Shown piece after piece: positions 7,895-16,892 of a stretch of 55,049 nt of DNA (position 1 is its first letter; the number at the start of each line of letters is the position of its first letter). The position numbers were made by a program, and so were the translations under genes. The stretch spans positions 1-55,049 of the forward strand of contig CACGER010000008.1 of assembly GCA_902572075.1 (NCBI GenBank). The letters run 5' to 3'. The notes beneath the pieces are model-generated. The model did not search any database. It was not told the origin of the DNA and worked only from the letters and a program-made list of their open reading frames with translations. The stretch comes from an uncultured Prochlorococcus sp. GTDB taxonomy: Bacteria; Cyanobacteriota; Cyanobacteriia; PCC-6307; Cyanobiaceae.

Positions 7895-10468
7895 TTACTT
7901 TGTCAAGCTGAAATCGGGTATTTCATCAAATTGAAGATAGCGATAAAGTTCATCTGAATATGGATTAATTTTATTTTTAGTAATATCCTGATATTCTTCT
8001 ATTTCAGGTATTTTGCCAAGCAGTGCGCAAACTGCTGCTAATTCAGCGCTGCCTAAAAAGACTTGTGCATTCTTGCCAAGTCTATTGTCAAAATTTCTTG
8101 TACTAGTAGAAAATACTACGGAACCTTCATCTACCCTGGCTTGATTTCCCATACATAAAGAACAGCCCGGTAACTCTAACCTTGCACCACAATCTTCAAA
8201 AATTTTATAGTAACCTTCAGCTTTTAGAGTTTCTTCGTCCATCTTTGTTGGTGGACAAATCCATAATTTAGCTTTTAAATTTTGTACTCCTTCAAGAACT
8301 TTTGCAGCTGCTCTGTAATGACCAATATTTGTCATGCAAGAACCTATAAAAACCTCGTCAATATTTGTATTTGCAACATCAGTTATTTCTTTTACATTAT
8401 CTGGATCATTAGGGCAAGCAACTATTGGTTGTGTTACTTTTGCTAAATCAATTTCAATGATTTCTTCATACTGAGCGTTTGAATCTGGTTGAATTAATGA
8501 TGGTTTTTTTAACCAATTTTTCATATCATTTATTCTTCTTGAAATCGATTTTGAATCTTCATAATTACCCTCGATCATTTTTTCTAGCAGGCAAATATTG
8601 CTTTTTAAATATTCTTGAACAGTTTCTTTGGATAAAAGTATTGTGCTACCAGCGCATGAGCGTTCTGCAGTAGCATCAGTAAGTTCAAAAGCCTGTTCAA
8701 GTTTTAGGTTTGGTAATCCTTCAATTTCCATAATTTTCCCGTTGAATATATTTTTCTTATTTGCTTTCTCAACAGTTAAGAGTCCTTTTTTAATTGCGAA
8801 GAGAGGGATTGCATTTACTAAATCTCTAAGAGTGATTCCTGGTAATAATTCTCCCTTAAATTTAATCAGCACAGATTCTGGCATATTTAATGGCATTGAT
8901 CCTATTGCAGCGGCAAAGGCAACAATGCCCGAGCCTCCAGGAAATGAAATGCCAAGAGGAAATCTAGTATGACTATCTCCGCCAGTTCCAACAGTATCTG
9001 GGAGAAGCATTCTATTAAGCCAGCTATGAATTATGCCGTCTCCAGGCTTAAGAGCTACTCCACCTCTTTGAGATATAAAATCAGGTAATTCTTTATGGGT
9101 AACTAGATCTACTGGTTTAGGATACGCAGCTGTATGACAAAAACTTTGCATCACTAAATCTGCAGTAAATCCTAAACAAGCTAGTTCTTTTAGTTCATCT
9201 CTAGTCATTGGCCCAGTAGTATCTTGACTACCAACTGTGGTCATAATTGGCTCACAGGTCATTCCTGGCCTTACTCCCTCTAAACCGCATGCTTTGCCCA
9301 CTATTTTTTGAGCTTGAGTAAAGCCGGCATTACTTTCGGTTGGATTTTGTGGTCTAGTAAATATTTCACTTGGTTGATAATCTAATTTGTTTCTAATTTT
9401 GTCCGTAAGAGATCTTCCAATCATAAGATTTATTCTTCCTCCAGCTTGAATTTCATCAATAAGAGTTGATGGATACAAGTTGAACTTGCTTATTAATTCT
9501 TCAGTATTTGAATCTTTTTCAATTTTTTTAATAATGCCTTTATAAGGATAGATTTTAATAACATCTCCTGTTTTCATTTGAGATACATCAGCTTCTATAG
9601 GTAAAGCTCCTGAATCTTGTGCAGTATTGAAGAAAATTGGGGCTATTTTGCTGCCAATTATTATTCCACCTGTTTTTTTGTTGGGAACAAAAGCAATATC
9701 TTCTCCTATATGCCAAATGAGTGAATTAATAGCAGATTTTCTAGAACTCCCTGTTCCAACAACATCTCCAACATAAGCTATTGGTAAATTTTGTTTTTTT
9801 AAATTATTAAGAATCTTTAGTCCATCAGGTTTTTTAAATTCCAACATAGCTAATGCATGCATTGGAATATCCGGGCGTGTTGTTGCATGTACAGCTGGAG
9901 ATAAGTCGTCTGTGTTTGTCTCACCGTCAACTTTAAATACTAAACAAGTAATCTCTTTCTCCAGAACTTTTTTATTTATAAACCATTCTGCATTTGCCCA
10001 ACTATTTACAACTTCTTTTGCATAAATATTACTGTGAGATAATTCATAAATTTCATTAGCCGAGTCGTAAACAAGAATAATATTTTTTAAAACTTCTGCC
10101 GCTTTTTTTGCGAGTAAACTATTTTCTCCTTTAAGGATTTCAACCAAAGAATTTACATTGTATCCGCCTATCATTGTTCCTAGTATTTCAATTGCTTTTT
10201 CGGGATTAATTGATTTGCAATATTTTTCGGAATTAACAATAGCCGTAAGCCAGCTTGCTTTTACGTAAGCAGCCTCATCAACTCCTGGGGGTACTCTATT
10301 TATTAGTAAATCAAGTAAATAAGATGAATCGTAAGTACTATCTTTTTCTAATAATTTTGTAATACAATTTGTTTGTTCAGCATTTAAAGGTAAAGGTGGT
10401 ATACCTTTGGCAGCTCTTTCAGCTACATGATCTGCATAATCTTTTAGCAATGTTTCCAAATTCTTCAT
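7895..10468 (-). CDS. acnB: Aconitate hydratase B
   Basis: AcnB interconverts citrate and isocitrate through cis-aconitate using a 4Fe-4S cluster, in the cytoplasmic part of the incomplete cyanobacterial TCA cycle. The 857-aa chain shows the AcnB-specific layout: an N-terminal HEAT-like domain with HVAERAAKGIPPLPL and NRVPPGVDEAAYVK, then the swivel domain, then the catalytic domains. The cluster cysteines are in GSCMTNIGHYRAA and GCSLCMGNQAR, within the last 160 residues. Substrate-site block GTGGDSHTRFPLG is intact. The start at 10468 aligns with the family N-terminus. It is divergent from DAHP synthase across 97 bp and leads into the ClC gene 9 bp downstream. Confidence 0.96.
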   Translation of the reverse strand: MKNLETLLKDYADHVAERAAKGIPPLPLNAEQTNCITKLLEKDSTYDSSYLLDLLINRVPPGVDEAAYVKASWLTAIVNSEKYCKSINPEKAIEILGTMIGGYNVNSLVEILKGENSLLAKKAAEVLKNIILVYDSANEIYELSHSNIYAKEVVNSWANAEWFINKKVLEKEITCLVFKVDGETNTDDLSPAVHATTRPDIPMHALAMLEFKKPDGLKILNNLKKQNLPIAYVGDVVGTGSSRKSAINSLIWHIGEDIAFVPNKKTGGIIIGSKIAPIFFNTAQDSGALPIEADVSQMKTGDVIKIYPYKGIIKKIEKDSNTEELISKFNLYPSTLIDEIQAGGRINLMIGRSLTDKIRNKLDYQPSEIFTRPQNPTESNAGFTQAQKIVGKACGLEGVRPGMTCEPIMTTVGSQDTTGPMTRDELKELACLGFTADLVMQSFCHTAAYPKPVDLVTHKELPDFISQRGGVALKPGDGIIHSWLNRMLLPDTVGTGGDSHTRFPLGISFPGGSGIVAFAAAIGSMPLNMPESVLIKFKGELLPGITLRDLVNAIPLFAIKKGLLTVEKANKKNIFNGKIMEIEGLPNLKLEQAFELTDATAERSCAGSTILLSKETVQEYLKSNICLLEKMIEGNYEDSKSISRRINDMKNWLKKPSLIQPDSNAQYEEIIEIDLAKVTQPIVACPNDPDNVKEITDVANTNIDEVFIGSCMTNIGHYRAAAKVLEGVQNLKAKLWICPPTKMDEETLKAEGYYKIFEDCGARLELPGCSLCMGNQARVDEGSVVFSTSTRNFDNRLGKNAQVFLGSAELAAVCALLGKIPEIEEYQDITKNKINPYSDELYRYLQFDEIPDFSLTK

Positions 10469-10565
10469 TAGTAAGGTTTAATGCCTAATCTATTGTTATT
10501 TTTAATATTGAAAAGGAGAGTATTCATAAATGCTTTTTTAAATATTCAAACTTCTTAATTAATCA

Positions 10566-11633
10566 ATGACGACATCATCAAATAATTCAGCTTTAGAAAA
10601 GACATCAGATTTACATGTTCTTGAAACACGTCCATTAATACCTCCAAGCAGATTACATAATGATATACCTTTAGATCACGACTCTGCTAATACAGTATCT
10701 AAAACAAGAAGATCGATACAAAATATTTTGCACCATAATGATCAAAAGCTTTTAGTCATTGTGGGTCCATGTTCAATTCATGATATTGAGGCGGCAAAGG
10801 AATATTCAAAATATATTCAAAAATTCCGAGAAATGTATAACGATAAATTAGAAATAATTATGAGAGTATATTTTGAAAAACCAAGAACAACTATTGGCTG
10901 GAAGGGATTGATAAATGATCCTCATCTAGATGATTCTTATGATATTAATACTGGTTTAAGAAGGGCAAGAAGTTTGCTTTCATATTTAGCAACTCGAGGC
11001 ATACCTTCTGCTACAGAATTACTAGATCCAATTGTTCCTCAATACATTGCCGATTTAATAAGTTGGACAGCCATAGGTGCGCGGACCACAGAAAGTCAAA
11101 CTCATAGAGAAATGGCATCAGGATTATCAATGCCTATAGGCTTTAAAAATGGAACGGATGGTTCTTTTACTACTGCAATTAATGCAATGCAGTCGGCTTC
11201 AAAATCTCATCACTTCTTAGGTGTAAATGAAAATGGAATGGCTTCTATAGTTAATACTACAGGAAATCCAGATGGACATATAGTTTTAAGGGGCGGTTCA
11301 AAAGGCCCAAATTTTGAAAGTGATCATGTACAAAGAATTTCAGCAGAATTGAGGCAGTGTAATCTTCCCCATAAAGTCATGATTGATTGTAGTCATGGAA
11401 ATTCCAATAAAGATTTCCGAAAACAGTCAGAAGTGCTAAAAAATGTAGCTTCTCAAATTAGTAATAGTGAAAAAAATATTTTAGGAGTTATGCTTGAAAG
11501 TCATTTGAAGGAAGGAAATCAAAAACTTTTAAAAAAAGAAGATCTCCAGTTTGGCAGAAGCATTACAGATGCATGTATAGATATAGAAACAACAAAAGAA
11601 TTAATCGCTATTTTATACGATTCACTTAGCTAG
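10566..11633 (+). CDS. aroG: 3-deoxy-7-phosphoheptulonate (DAHP) synthase, class I
   Basis: This enzyme condenses phosphoenolpyruvate and erythrose 4-phosphate, the committing step into the shikimate pathway. It is the AroG/AroF/AroH-type class I enzyme: VGPCSIHDIEAAKEYS (near residue 65), YFEKPRTTIGWKGLINDPHL, ATELLDPIVPQYIADLISW, and the metal/substrate motif IDCSHGNSNKD. Length (355 aa) is typical. An N-terminal extension of about 30 residues precedes the barrel, as in feedback-regulated members, but which aromatic amino acid inhibits it cannot be told. It is divergent from acnB, and its 3' end overlaps the phytol-kinase-like gene by 8 bp. The symbol denotes the family, not proven Phe sensitivity. 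Confidence 0.92.
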   Translation: MTTSSNNSALEKTSDLHVLETRPLIPPSRLHNDIPLDHDSANTVSKTRRSIQNILHHNDQKLLVIVGPCSIHDIEAAKEYSKYIQKFREMYNDKLEIIMRVYFEKPRTTIGWKGLINDPHLDDSYDINTGLRRARSLLSYLATRGIPSATELLDPIVPQYIADLISWTAIGARTTESQTHREMASGLSMPIGFKNGTDGSFTTAINAMQSASKSHHFLGVNENGMASIVNTTGNPDGHIVLRGGSKGPNFESDHVQRISAELRQCNLPHKVMIDCSHGNSNKDFRKQSEVLKNVASQISNSEKNILGVMLESHLKEGNQKLLKKEDLQFGRSITDACIDIETTKELIAILYDSLS

Positions 11634-12267
11634 TTATTAAAAAATTAAAAAATAATGCTGAAGAGACTGGAACAATTAAATTATCTATTCCTAGAATACT
11701 AAATTGTTCGAGCAAAGTCGCAATAAAAGCTATTGTAAAATAATTTAAATTTAGACTATTTTGTTGAGAATATCCTATTGAGGAAACTACTATCAAACTT
11801 GTTAAAAACATTGTTATGGTTCCATATAAAGATTTTTTTTGTTCAAAAAAAATCCAACTCTTTGAGTTAAAACTTTTTCCTATTAATCCAGCTAATCCGT
11901 CACCAAAAGTCATTATGAAAAATCCACTAATTAGTGCATTTGGATCTTTATTCCAGAAAAGATAAATCAAAATAAATAAACTTATACAATAAAATAATGT
12001 CCCATAACTTTTTCTCTCAACATCCTCAATTGTTGGAAATAATTTATAGTTGTAATTGGTGAAAACCATTAATGAAACAATTCCTGTAAAAATTAGAGCA
12101 GAGTGTTGATTAATTTTTAAAAATTGAGCAATTGGTATTAAAGGACCTATTCCAATATGTATTATTTTTCTGACTATTTCTTTGTTATCTTCATTATATT
12201 TTTTAAAAACTATTGAAATTAAAAAAATTAAAAATAAATATAATAAAATTACAGTAAATTTTATCAA
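11626..12267 (-). CDS. Membrane lipid-alcohol kinase-like protein (phytol/dolichol kinase family)
   Basis: This 213-aa, highly hydrophobic protein has about six membrane segments. It carries features of the VTE5/SEC59/DGK1 group that phosphorylates phytol, dolichol or diacylglycerol with CTP: EIVRKIIHIGIGPLIP near the N-terminus, ERKSYGTLFYCIS, and FGDGLAGLIGKSF followed by KKSLYGTITMF. In cyanobacteria the usual candidate role is phytol kinase, which recycles chlorophyll-derived phytol for tocopherol. That is inference from family and host; diacylglycerol kinase or a CDP-lipid role remain possible. It lies 5 bp downstream of the sigma-factor gene on the same strand, and its 3' end overlaps DAHP synthase by 8 bp. 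Confidence 0.65.
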   Translation of the reverse strand: MIKFTVILLYLFLIFLISIVFKKYNEDNKEIVRKIIHIGIGPLIPIAQFLKINQHSALIFTGIVSLMVFTNYNYKLFPTIEDVERKSYGTLFYCISLFILIYLFWNKDPNALISGFFIMTFGDGLAGLIGKSFNSKSWIFFEQKKSLYGTITMFLTSLIVVSSIGYSQQNSLNLNYFTIAFIATLLEQFSILGIDNLIVPVSSALFFNFLITS

Positions 12268-12272
12268 TTTGG

Positions 12273-13292
12273 TTAAGCTGCTTTTTGATGAGTTGTCATT
12301 ACTCGAAGCTTTAATATTGCTTTAGCTTCTAGTTGCCTTACTCTTTCTCGCGAAACATTAATTTGTCTTCCTATTTCTGCGAGTGTTAATGGTTCTTCAC
12401 CATCTAGCCCAAATCTGAGCTTCATGATTTTTTGCTCTCTTTCATTTAATTGAGAAAGCCAAGTTCCTAAATGCTCTTTTTGAATAGTTCTATCCATACC
12501 TTCCATAGGCTCTTCACAGTTTGGATCAGGTATGAGTTCACCGAGTGTACTTCTGTCTTCTTCCCCTCTTGCATGTGCATCTAGGGAGGCGCAAGGAGCA
12601 CTTTGAGAAATTAAATCTTCTAAATCTTTTTGATCAATTCCCATCTCAGTTGCCATTTCCAATCTTGTAGGTTGTCTGCCAAATTTGTGTGATAATTCTC
12701 TGGAGACTCTTCTCATTTTGGATAGTTTTTCACTTATGTGAATAGGCAAACGAATGGTTCTAGCACTGTTATCAATTGCCCTAGTCATTCCTTGTCTAAT
12801 CCACCAGTAAGCATAAGTTGAGAATTTATATCCCATAGCAGGATCAAATTTATCTACGGCTCTTTCAAGTCCAATAGCTCCTTCCTGGACAAGATCTAAT
12901 AATTCAAGCCCTTGGTTTTGATATTTTTTTGCAACTGAGACAACGAGCCTTAGATTAGCTGCCATCATTCTATCTCTTGCTCTTTTGCCAATCTTAATTT
13001 GATAAAGATTTCGCTGGGTTCTATCAGTTTCAGGAATTTGTAGCAACTTTTTCATGCTCTGAACATGATGAGCTAACTCTATTTCCTCTGCTGGAGTCAA
13101 AAGAGGTACTCTTCCAATGCTACTTAAGTAATAGCCAATAGAATCTGAAGCGAGTCTGCCAGATTTTTTTTGGCTTTGTTTTGTCGTAAGACTGGATTTC
13201 GATTTGCGAGATTTGCCCGCAGTGTTTGGTAATCTTGGCTCATCAAAATTATTATCTGAAGAGCTTTTCGCAGATTCCAGAGGGATCCCCAT
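12273..13292 (-). CDS. Group 2 (RpoD-like) RNA polymerase sigma factor
   Basis: This is an alternative sigma70-family factor directing RNA polymerase to promoters, of the nonessential group 2 kind found in multiple copies in cyanobacteria. Region 1.2 is DSIGYYLSSIGRVPLLTP; region 2 contains NLRLVVSVAKKYQNQG, LLDLVQEGAIGLERAVDKFD and KFSTYAYWWIRQGMTRAI; region 4 has LTLAEIGRQINVSRERVRQL. Region 1.1 is absent, replaced by about 50 polar, Ser/Lys-rich residues. I use the ATG at 13292 (339 aa) because AGGAGG at 13301-13306 is 8 nt upstream; a GTG directly before it sits only 5 nt from that site. The upstream gap to ppk (208 bp) is extremely AT-rich and holds no other gene I can support. Which Sig letter applies is not clear. 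Confidence 0.93.
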   Translation of the reverse strand: MGIPLESAKSSSDNNFDEPRLPNTAGKSRKSKSSLTTKQSQKKSGRLASDSIGYYLSSIGRVPLLTPAEEIELAHHVQSMKKLLQIPETDRTQRNLYQIKIGKRARDRMMAANLRLVVSVAKKYQNQGLELLDLVQEGAIGLERAVDKFDPAMGYKFSTYAYWWIRQGMTRAIDNSARTIRLPIHISEKLSKMRRVSRELSHKFGRQPTRLEMATEMGIDQKDLEDLISQSAPCASLDAHARGEEDRSTLGELIPDPNCEEPMEGMDRTIQKEHLGTWLSQLNEREQKIMKLRFGLDGEEPLTLAEIGRQINVSRERVRQLEAKAILKLRVMTTHQKAA

Positions 13293-13300
13293 CACCCTGG

Positions 13301-13306
13301 CCTCCT
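13301..13306 (-). promoter_or_regulatory. Consensus Shine-Dalgarno site of the sigma-factor gene
   Basis: A full AGGAGG, read on the minus strand, lies 8 nt before the ATG at 13292. It is noteworthy because most starts in this window have at best a partial GGAG or GAG match. It decides the start in favour of ATG over the adjoining GTG. Confidence 0.7.
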
Positions 13307-13500
13307 AAATAATGGATTTTTTAAAAAGCTAGCACTGAAATTGAAATAAAAACTACTTTTACGTTGAAATTTTAAAGACAAAAATTTTTTTTTAATAGCT
13401 TATTTCTTGAAATCCATTGATATGAGATGATTTTATAAAAAATAAAAAAAATTTAAAATATTAAGTATTTTTATAAATGTTGTAAAAATCAATATTAATT

Positions 13501-15579
13501 TTATTTTTCTATGAGGTCAATTTGCGAACGATTATGCGATGAATCTAATTCATATTTCGAATATGAACCATCATCTTTCATTATCCAAGAAAAGTAATTA
13601 TCTTTAATGTAAGTTTGCAAAAGCGTGTATATTTTAGATTTCAATTCATAATCCTCTATAGGAGTAACAGCTTCTATTCTTCTATCAAGATTTCTTCTCA
13701 TCCAATCTGCACTCCCTATAAAAACCTCATTATCCCCGTTATTACAAAACCAAAAAATTCTTGAGTGTTCAAGAAAATGGCCAATAATGCTTATAACTTT
13801 AATATTTTCACTTAAATTTTTTCTTTGGGGATATAGGCAACAAATACCTCTTATGATGAGGCTAATTTTTACACCTGAGTCTGAAGCTAAATAAAGCAGT
13901 TTAATTATTTCTGGGTCTACTAAAGAATTCATTTTTGCGATTATTTCGGCTTTTTTGCCTTCCTCTGCATTTTTAATTTCTCTCTTTATCAGAAATATAA
14001 ATTTCTCTCGCATCGATGAGGGAGAAACTAATAACTTTTGATAACTTTTTTGTTTAGAGAAACCAGATAAGTAGTTAAATAACTCAAGTAAATCAGATGC
14101 AATATCAGGATCCGTTGAAAGTAATCCTAAATCTGTATAAAACTTTGAAGTATTAGAGTTATAATTTCCTGTTCCAATATGGAAATAATTCCTTAATCGT
14201 CCTTTCTCTTTTCTAACTGTTAAGGCAATTTTTGTATGTGTTTTAAATCCGATGATTCCATATACAACATGAATTCCAGCTTGTTCAAGTTGTTTGGCCC
14301 ATTGAATATTATTGTCTTCATCAAATCTTGCTTTTAGTTCAACAAGAGTCATTACTTCTTTACCATTCTCTGCAGCTCTCATTAAAGCTGCAATTATAGG
14401 GGAATCTTGGGAAACTCGATATAAAGTAATTTTTATAGCCATTACAAGTGGATCATCAGCTGCTCTGTTTATAAATTCTTCAACTGAAGTTTTAAATAGG
14501 TCATAGGGATGATGAAGCAGAATATTTTTTTTCCTAAGTATCTTGAAAATAGAATTAGGGTTTTTGTTTGAAGGCAAATCTAAATGTTTTAATTCTGGGT
14601 GAGTTTTTCCAATTAGTAGATTTTCTTTTAAATCATCTCTATCAATTTTTGTAAGCTGATTTAAATCATCTAGGCCTAATAAACTTTTGCAAAAGTATAT
14701 ATATTCTTTCTGTATTGAGATACTTTCAATAAGTAACTTTAGAATATTTTCTGGTATATCTGACTCCACTTCTAATCTAACTACGTCTCCACCTAATCTT
14801 CTTTTTTGCAAACTTTGTTCAACAGCTAAAAGTAGATCATCAGCTTCAAGTTCTTTTAATTCTAAATCTGCATCTCTTGTCACTCTAAAAAAAGAGTAAT
14901 TTATACATTCCATTCCTTTAAATAAAGTATTTATATTATTCCCAATTAAATCTTCAACACTTATGAAATAGTGAGAACTTTCATCACTAAGTTGAGTAAT
15001 TTCATTGGGAATTCTTATAAATCGGGGTATATTTTTTGTTGGTATTTTTACTCTGACAAACTGATTTTTAGAATTCTCCTCATCCTTTATTAAAGCTGCT
15101 AAATTTAGACTTAAATTACTTATAAAAGGAAATGGATGTGCTGGATCAACAACTAATGGAGTTAATAAAGGGAAAATAGATGTTGTAAAGAAGTTATTAC
15201 ACCAATTTCTTTGATTATCACTTAGGTCCTTATATTTTTTTAAAATTACACCTTTTTCTTTTAATTCATATTTTAATTCATTATTTACATAGTTTTCTTG
15301 GAGAATAGTTAACTTCTTTATTTCATTATTGATTTTTTTTAATTGCTCTTTAGGGGTAAGTCCGTCAATACTTTTTTTAGTAATTTCTGCTTCAACTTGA
15401 GCCTTTAATGAAGCTACTCTTACCATAAAAAATTCATCTAGATTATTACTAAAAATTGAACAAAATTTTACTTTGTCTAGGATTTTGTACTCTTTTTCCA
15501 TTCCAGTAAGGAGAACTCTTTTATTAAATTCAATCCAACTTAGTTCTCTATTAATAAAAACATTAGCTTGGTGTTTCAT
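13501..15579 (-). CDS. ppk: Polyphosphate kinase 1
   Basis: PPK1 reversibly transfers the ATP gamma-phosphate to polyphosphate chains. The 692-aa protein has the usual four domains. The N-terminal block FINRELSWIEFNKRVL and the head domain VRVASLKAQVEAEI come first. The catalytic C1 domain contains FKTHTKIALTVRKE with the autophosphorylated His, and YFHIGTGNYN. The C2 domain has ISIIGHFLEHSRIFWF with the second active-site His and FIGSADWMRRNLDRR. All key residues are visible. The start ATG overlaps the upstream MFS gene by 4 bp, so the two are probably co-transcribed. Polyphosphate storage fits a phosphate-poor marine niche and the sulfolipid genes at 47-49 kb, but no Pho-box could be assigned. 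Confidence 0.96.
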   Translation of the reverse strand: MKHQANVFINRELSWIEFNKRVLLTGMEKEYKILDKVKFCSIFSNNLDEFFMVRVASLKAQVEAEITKKSIDGLTPKEQLKKINNEIKKLTILQENYVNNELKYELKEKGVILKKYKDLSDNQRNWCNNFFTTSIFPLLTPLVVDPAHPFPFISNLSLNLAALIKDEENSKNQFVRVKIPTKNIPRFIRIPNEITQLSDESSHYFISVEDLIGNNINTLFKGMECINYSFFRVTRDADLELKELEADDLLLAVEQSLQKRRLGGDVVRLEVESDIPENILKLLIESISIQKEYIYFCKSLLGLDDLNQLTKIDRDDLKENLLIGKTHPELKHLDLPSNKNPNSIFKILRKKNILLHHPYDLFKTSVEEFINRAADDPLVMAIKITLYRVSQDSPIIAALMRAAENGKEVMTLVELKARFDEDNNIQWAKQLEQAGIHVVYGIIGFKTHTKIALTVRKEKGRLRNYFHIGTGNYNSNTSKFYTDLGLLSTDPDIASDLLELFNYLSGFSKQKSYQKLLVSPSSMREKFIFLIKREIKNAEEGKKAEIIAKMNSLVDPEIIKLLYLASDSGVKISLIIRGICCLYPQRKNLSENIKVISIIGHFLEHSRIFWFCNNGDNEVFIGSADWMRRNLDRRIEAVTPIEDYELKSKIYTLLQTYIKDNYFSWIMKDDGSYSKYELDSSHNRSQIDLIEK

Positions 15580-16868
15580 TTCAATACTTTTGATTTTTGA
15601 TTATTAAAAGAATTATTACTTTTACCCTCTGCAATAAGGTATATCATGAAAAGCAAGATAACGGAACCAGCTATAAAAGGAGATTTAGGGCCAAAACTAT
15701 CATAAACCCTTCCTGCCATTGCAATTCCTAAAACCCCTCCAAGACTCTGTAGGCCTTGAAGATTACTTAAAATTGATCCTTGTTTATCAATGTCTAATTT
15801 CTTTGATATTAGTGCTCTTAAGGTGGGCGTAATTAATCCTGCCCCAACGGCTAAGAATGATACAGCTGAATAAATATTAATTGTCGCATTTTCTTTTGGA
15901 GCAGTTATTAAAAGAGCACATGCTACAAGAATGAAGCCTGATCCGATAAGTGTTAATCGCATTTCTCCAAATTGTTTTACGAGAGGCCCAATTAGTCCTC
16001 CCTGAACGATAATTGCAATTATTCCTACTACAACAAGAGTTCCACTTGATGCTTTTGTCGTCCAGTTTAAAGATTCTTGAAGAAAGAATATAAGTATATT
16101 GGTCAATCCAGTAAAAGCAATAAAGTAAATAAAAAAAGCTAATGATAATTTTTTAATCTTTTCTTCTTTGAAAACTGTAAATAGGTTTTTTAAAGGATTT
16201 TTTATAAAAGGTTTTGATTTATTTGAGTTATTATTAGGCTTGGTTTCCGGTAAGTAAAAAAATACAAGGAGGAAATTTATTATTGGAATGATTGAGGCTA
16301 TCAAAACTGGAATAATAAAATTATTATTTGTATTTTTGGCAAAAATAACAACAAAAATATTACCTAAGAAAAAACTTAAACCAAAAGCTACACCAATAAG
16401 TCCAAATGTTTTTGCTCTTTTTTCAGGACTTGAAATATCTGCAAGAATTGTTGTTGCAGTAGCTGCAGTTCCCCCACTTAAACCGTCAATTAGTCTTGCT
16501 AAAAATAATAAAAATAAAGGGATAGAGGCTATTGAATTTGACCAATTAAATAGAACCGTAAAAGATAATATTGAAATTCCTATGACTGAACCAGTAATAC
16601 AAAAAAGAGTGACAGGTCTTCTTCCATATCTATCGCTCATAAGTCCTATAAAAGGAGAAGCTGTAAATTGAGCTAATTGGTAAGTGCATGATAATAAACC
16701 ATATGTACTTGCTTTAGAATCAAAAAGTAAAACAAAGGAGGGTAATATAGGTAGTAGTATGCTTTCACTTAAACGATCATTTAGAAGAGTGATAAAGGCA
16801 CTAAGGAGAGTAAATTTTTTATTTGGTTTTAATAAACTTTCTTTCACAATATTTACCTTCATTACCAT
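15576..16868 (-). CDS. MFS transporter (TetA/multidrug-efflux-like)
   Basis: This is a 430-aa major facilitator with about 12 membrane segments. The MFS loop 2-3 signature is GLMSDRYGRRPVTLFC, and TM5 contains a Gly-rich segment (GLIGVAFGLSFFLG) typical of drug:H+ antiporters of the TCR/TetA group. FLARLIDGLSGGTAATATT is the TM4 conserved Arg block. The substrate cannot be predicted. The start is ATG at 16868 or ATG at 16862; both give a cytoplasmic N-terminus before TM1. It overlaps ppk by 4 bp downstream and is divergent from cobA with only 24 bp between start codons, too little for two independent conventional promoters, so at least one promoter must lie inside the opposite gene or be leaderless. 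Confidence 0.85.
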   Translation of the reverse strand: MVMKVNIVKESLLKPNKKFTLLSAFITLLNDRLSESILLPILPSFVLLFDSKASTYGLLSCTYQLAQFTASPFIGLMSDRYGRRPVTLFCITGSVIGISILSFTVLFNWSNSIASIPLFLLFLARLIDGLSGGTAATATTILADISSPEKRAKTFGLIGVAFGLSFFLGNIFVVIFAKNTNNNFIIPVLIASIIPIINFLLVFFYLPETKPNNNSNKSKPFIKNPLKNLFTVFKEEKIKKLSLAFFIYFIAFTGLTNILIFFLQESLNWTTKASSGTLVVVGIIAIIVQGGLIGPLVKQFGEMRLTLIGSGFILVACALLITAPKENATINIYSAVSFLAVGAGLITPTLRALISKKLDIDKQGSILSNLQGLQSLGGVLGIAMAGRVYDSFGPKSPFIAGSVILLFMIYLIAEGKSNNSFNNQKSKVLK

Positions 16869-16892
16869 TAACTTCTACTACCATACTTGTTA

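Noticed and set aside
16288..16671. 127-aa ORF antisense to the MFS transporter
   Set aside because: Shadow frame; the transporter motifs in the other strand explain this DNA.
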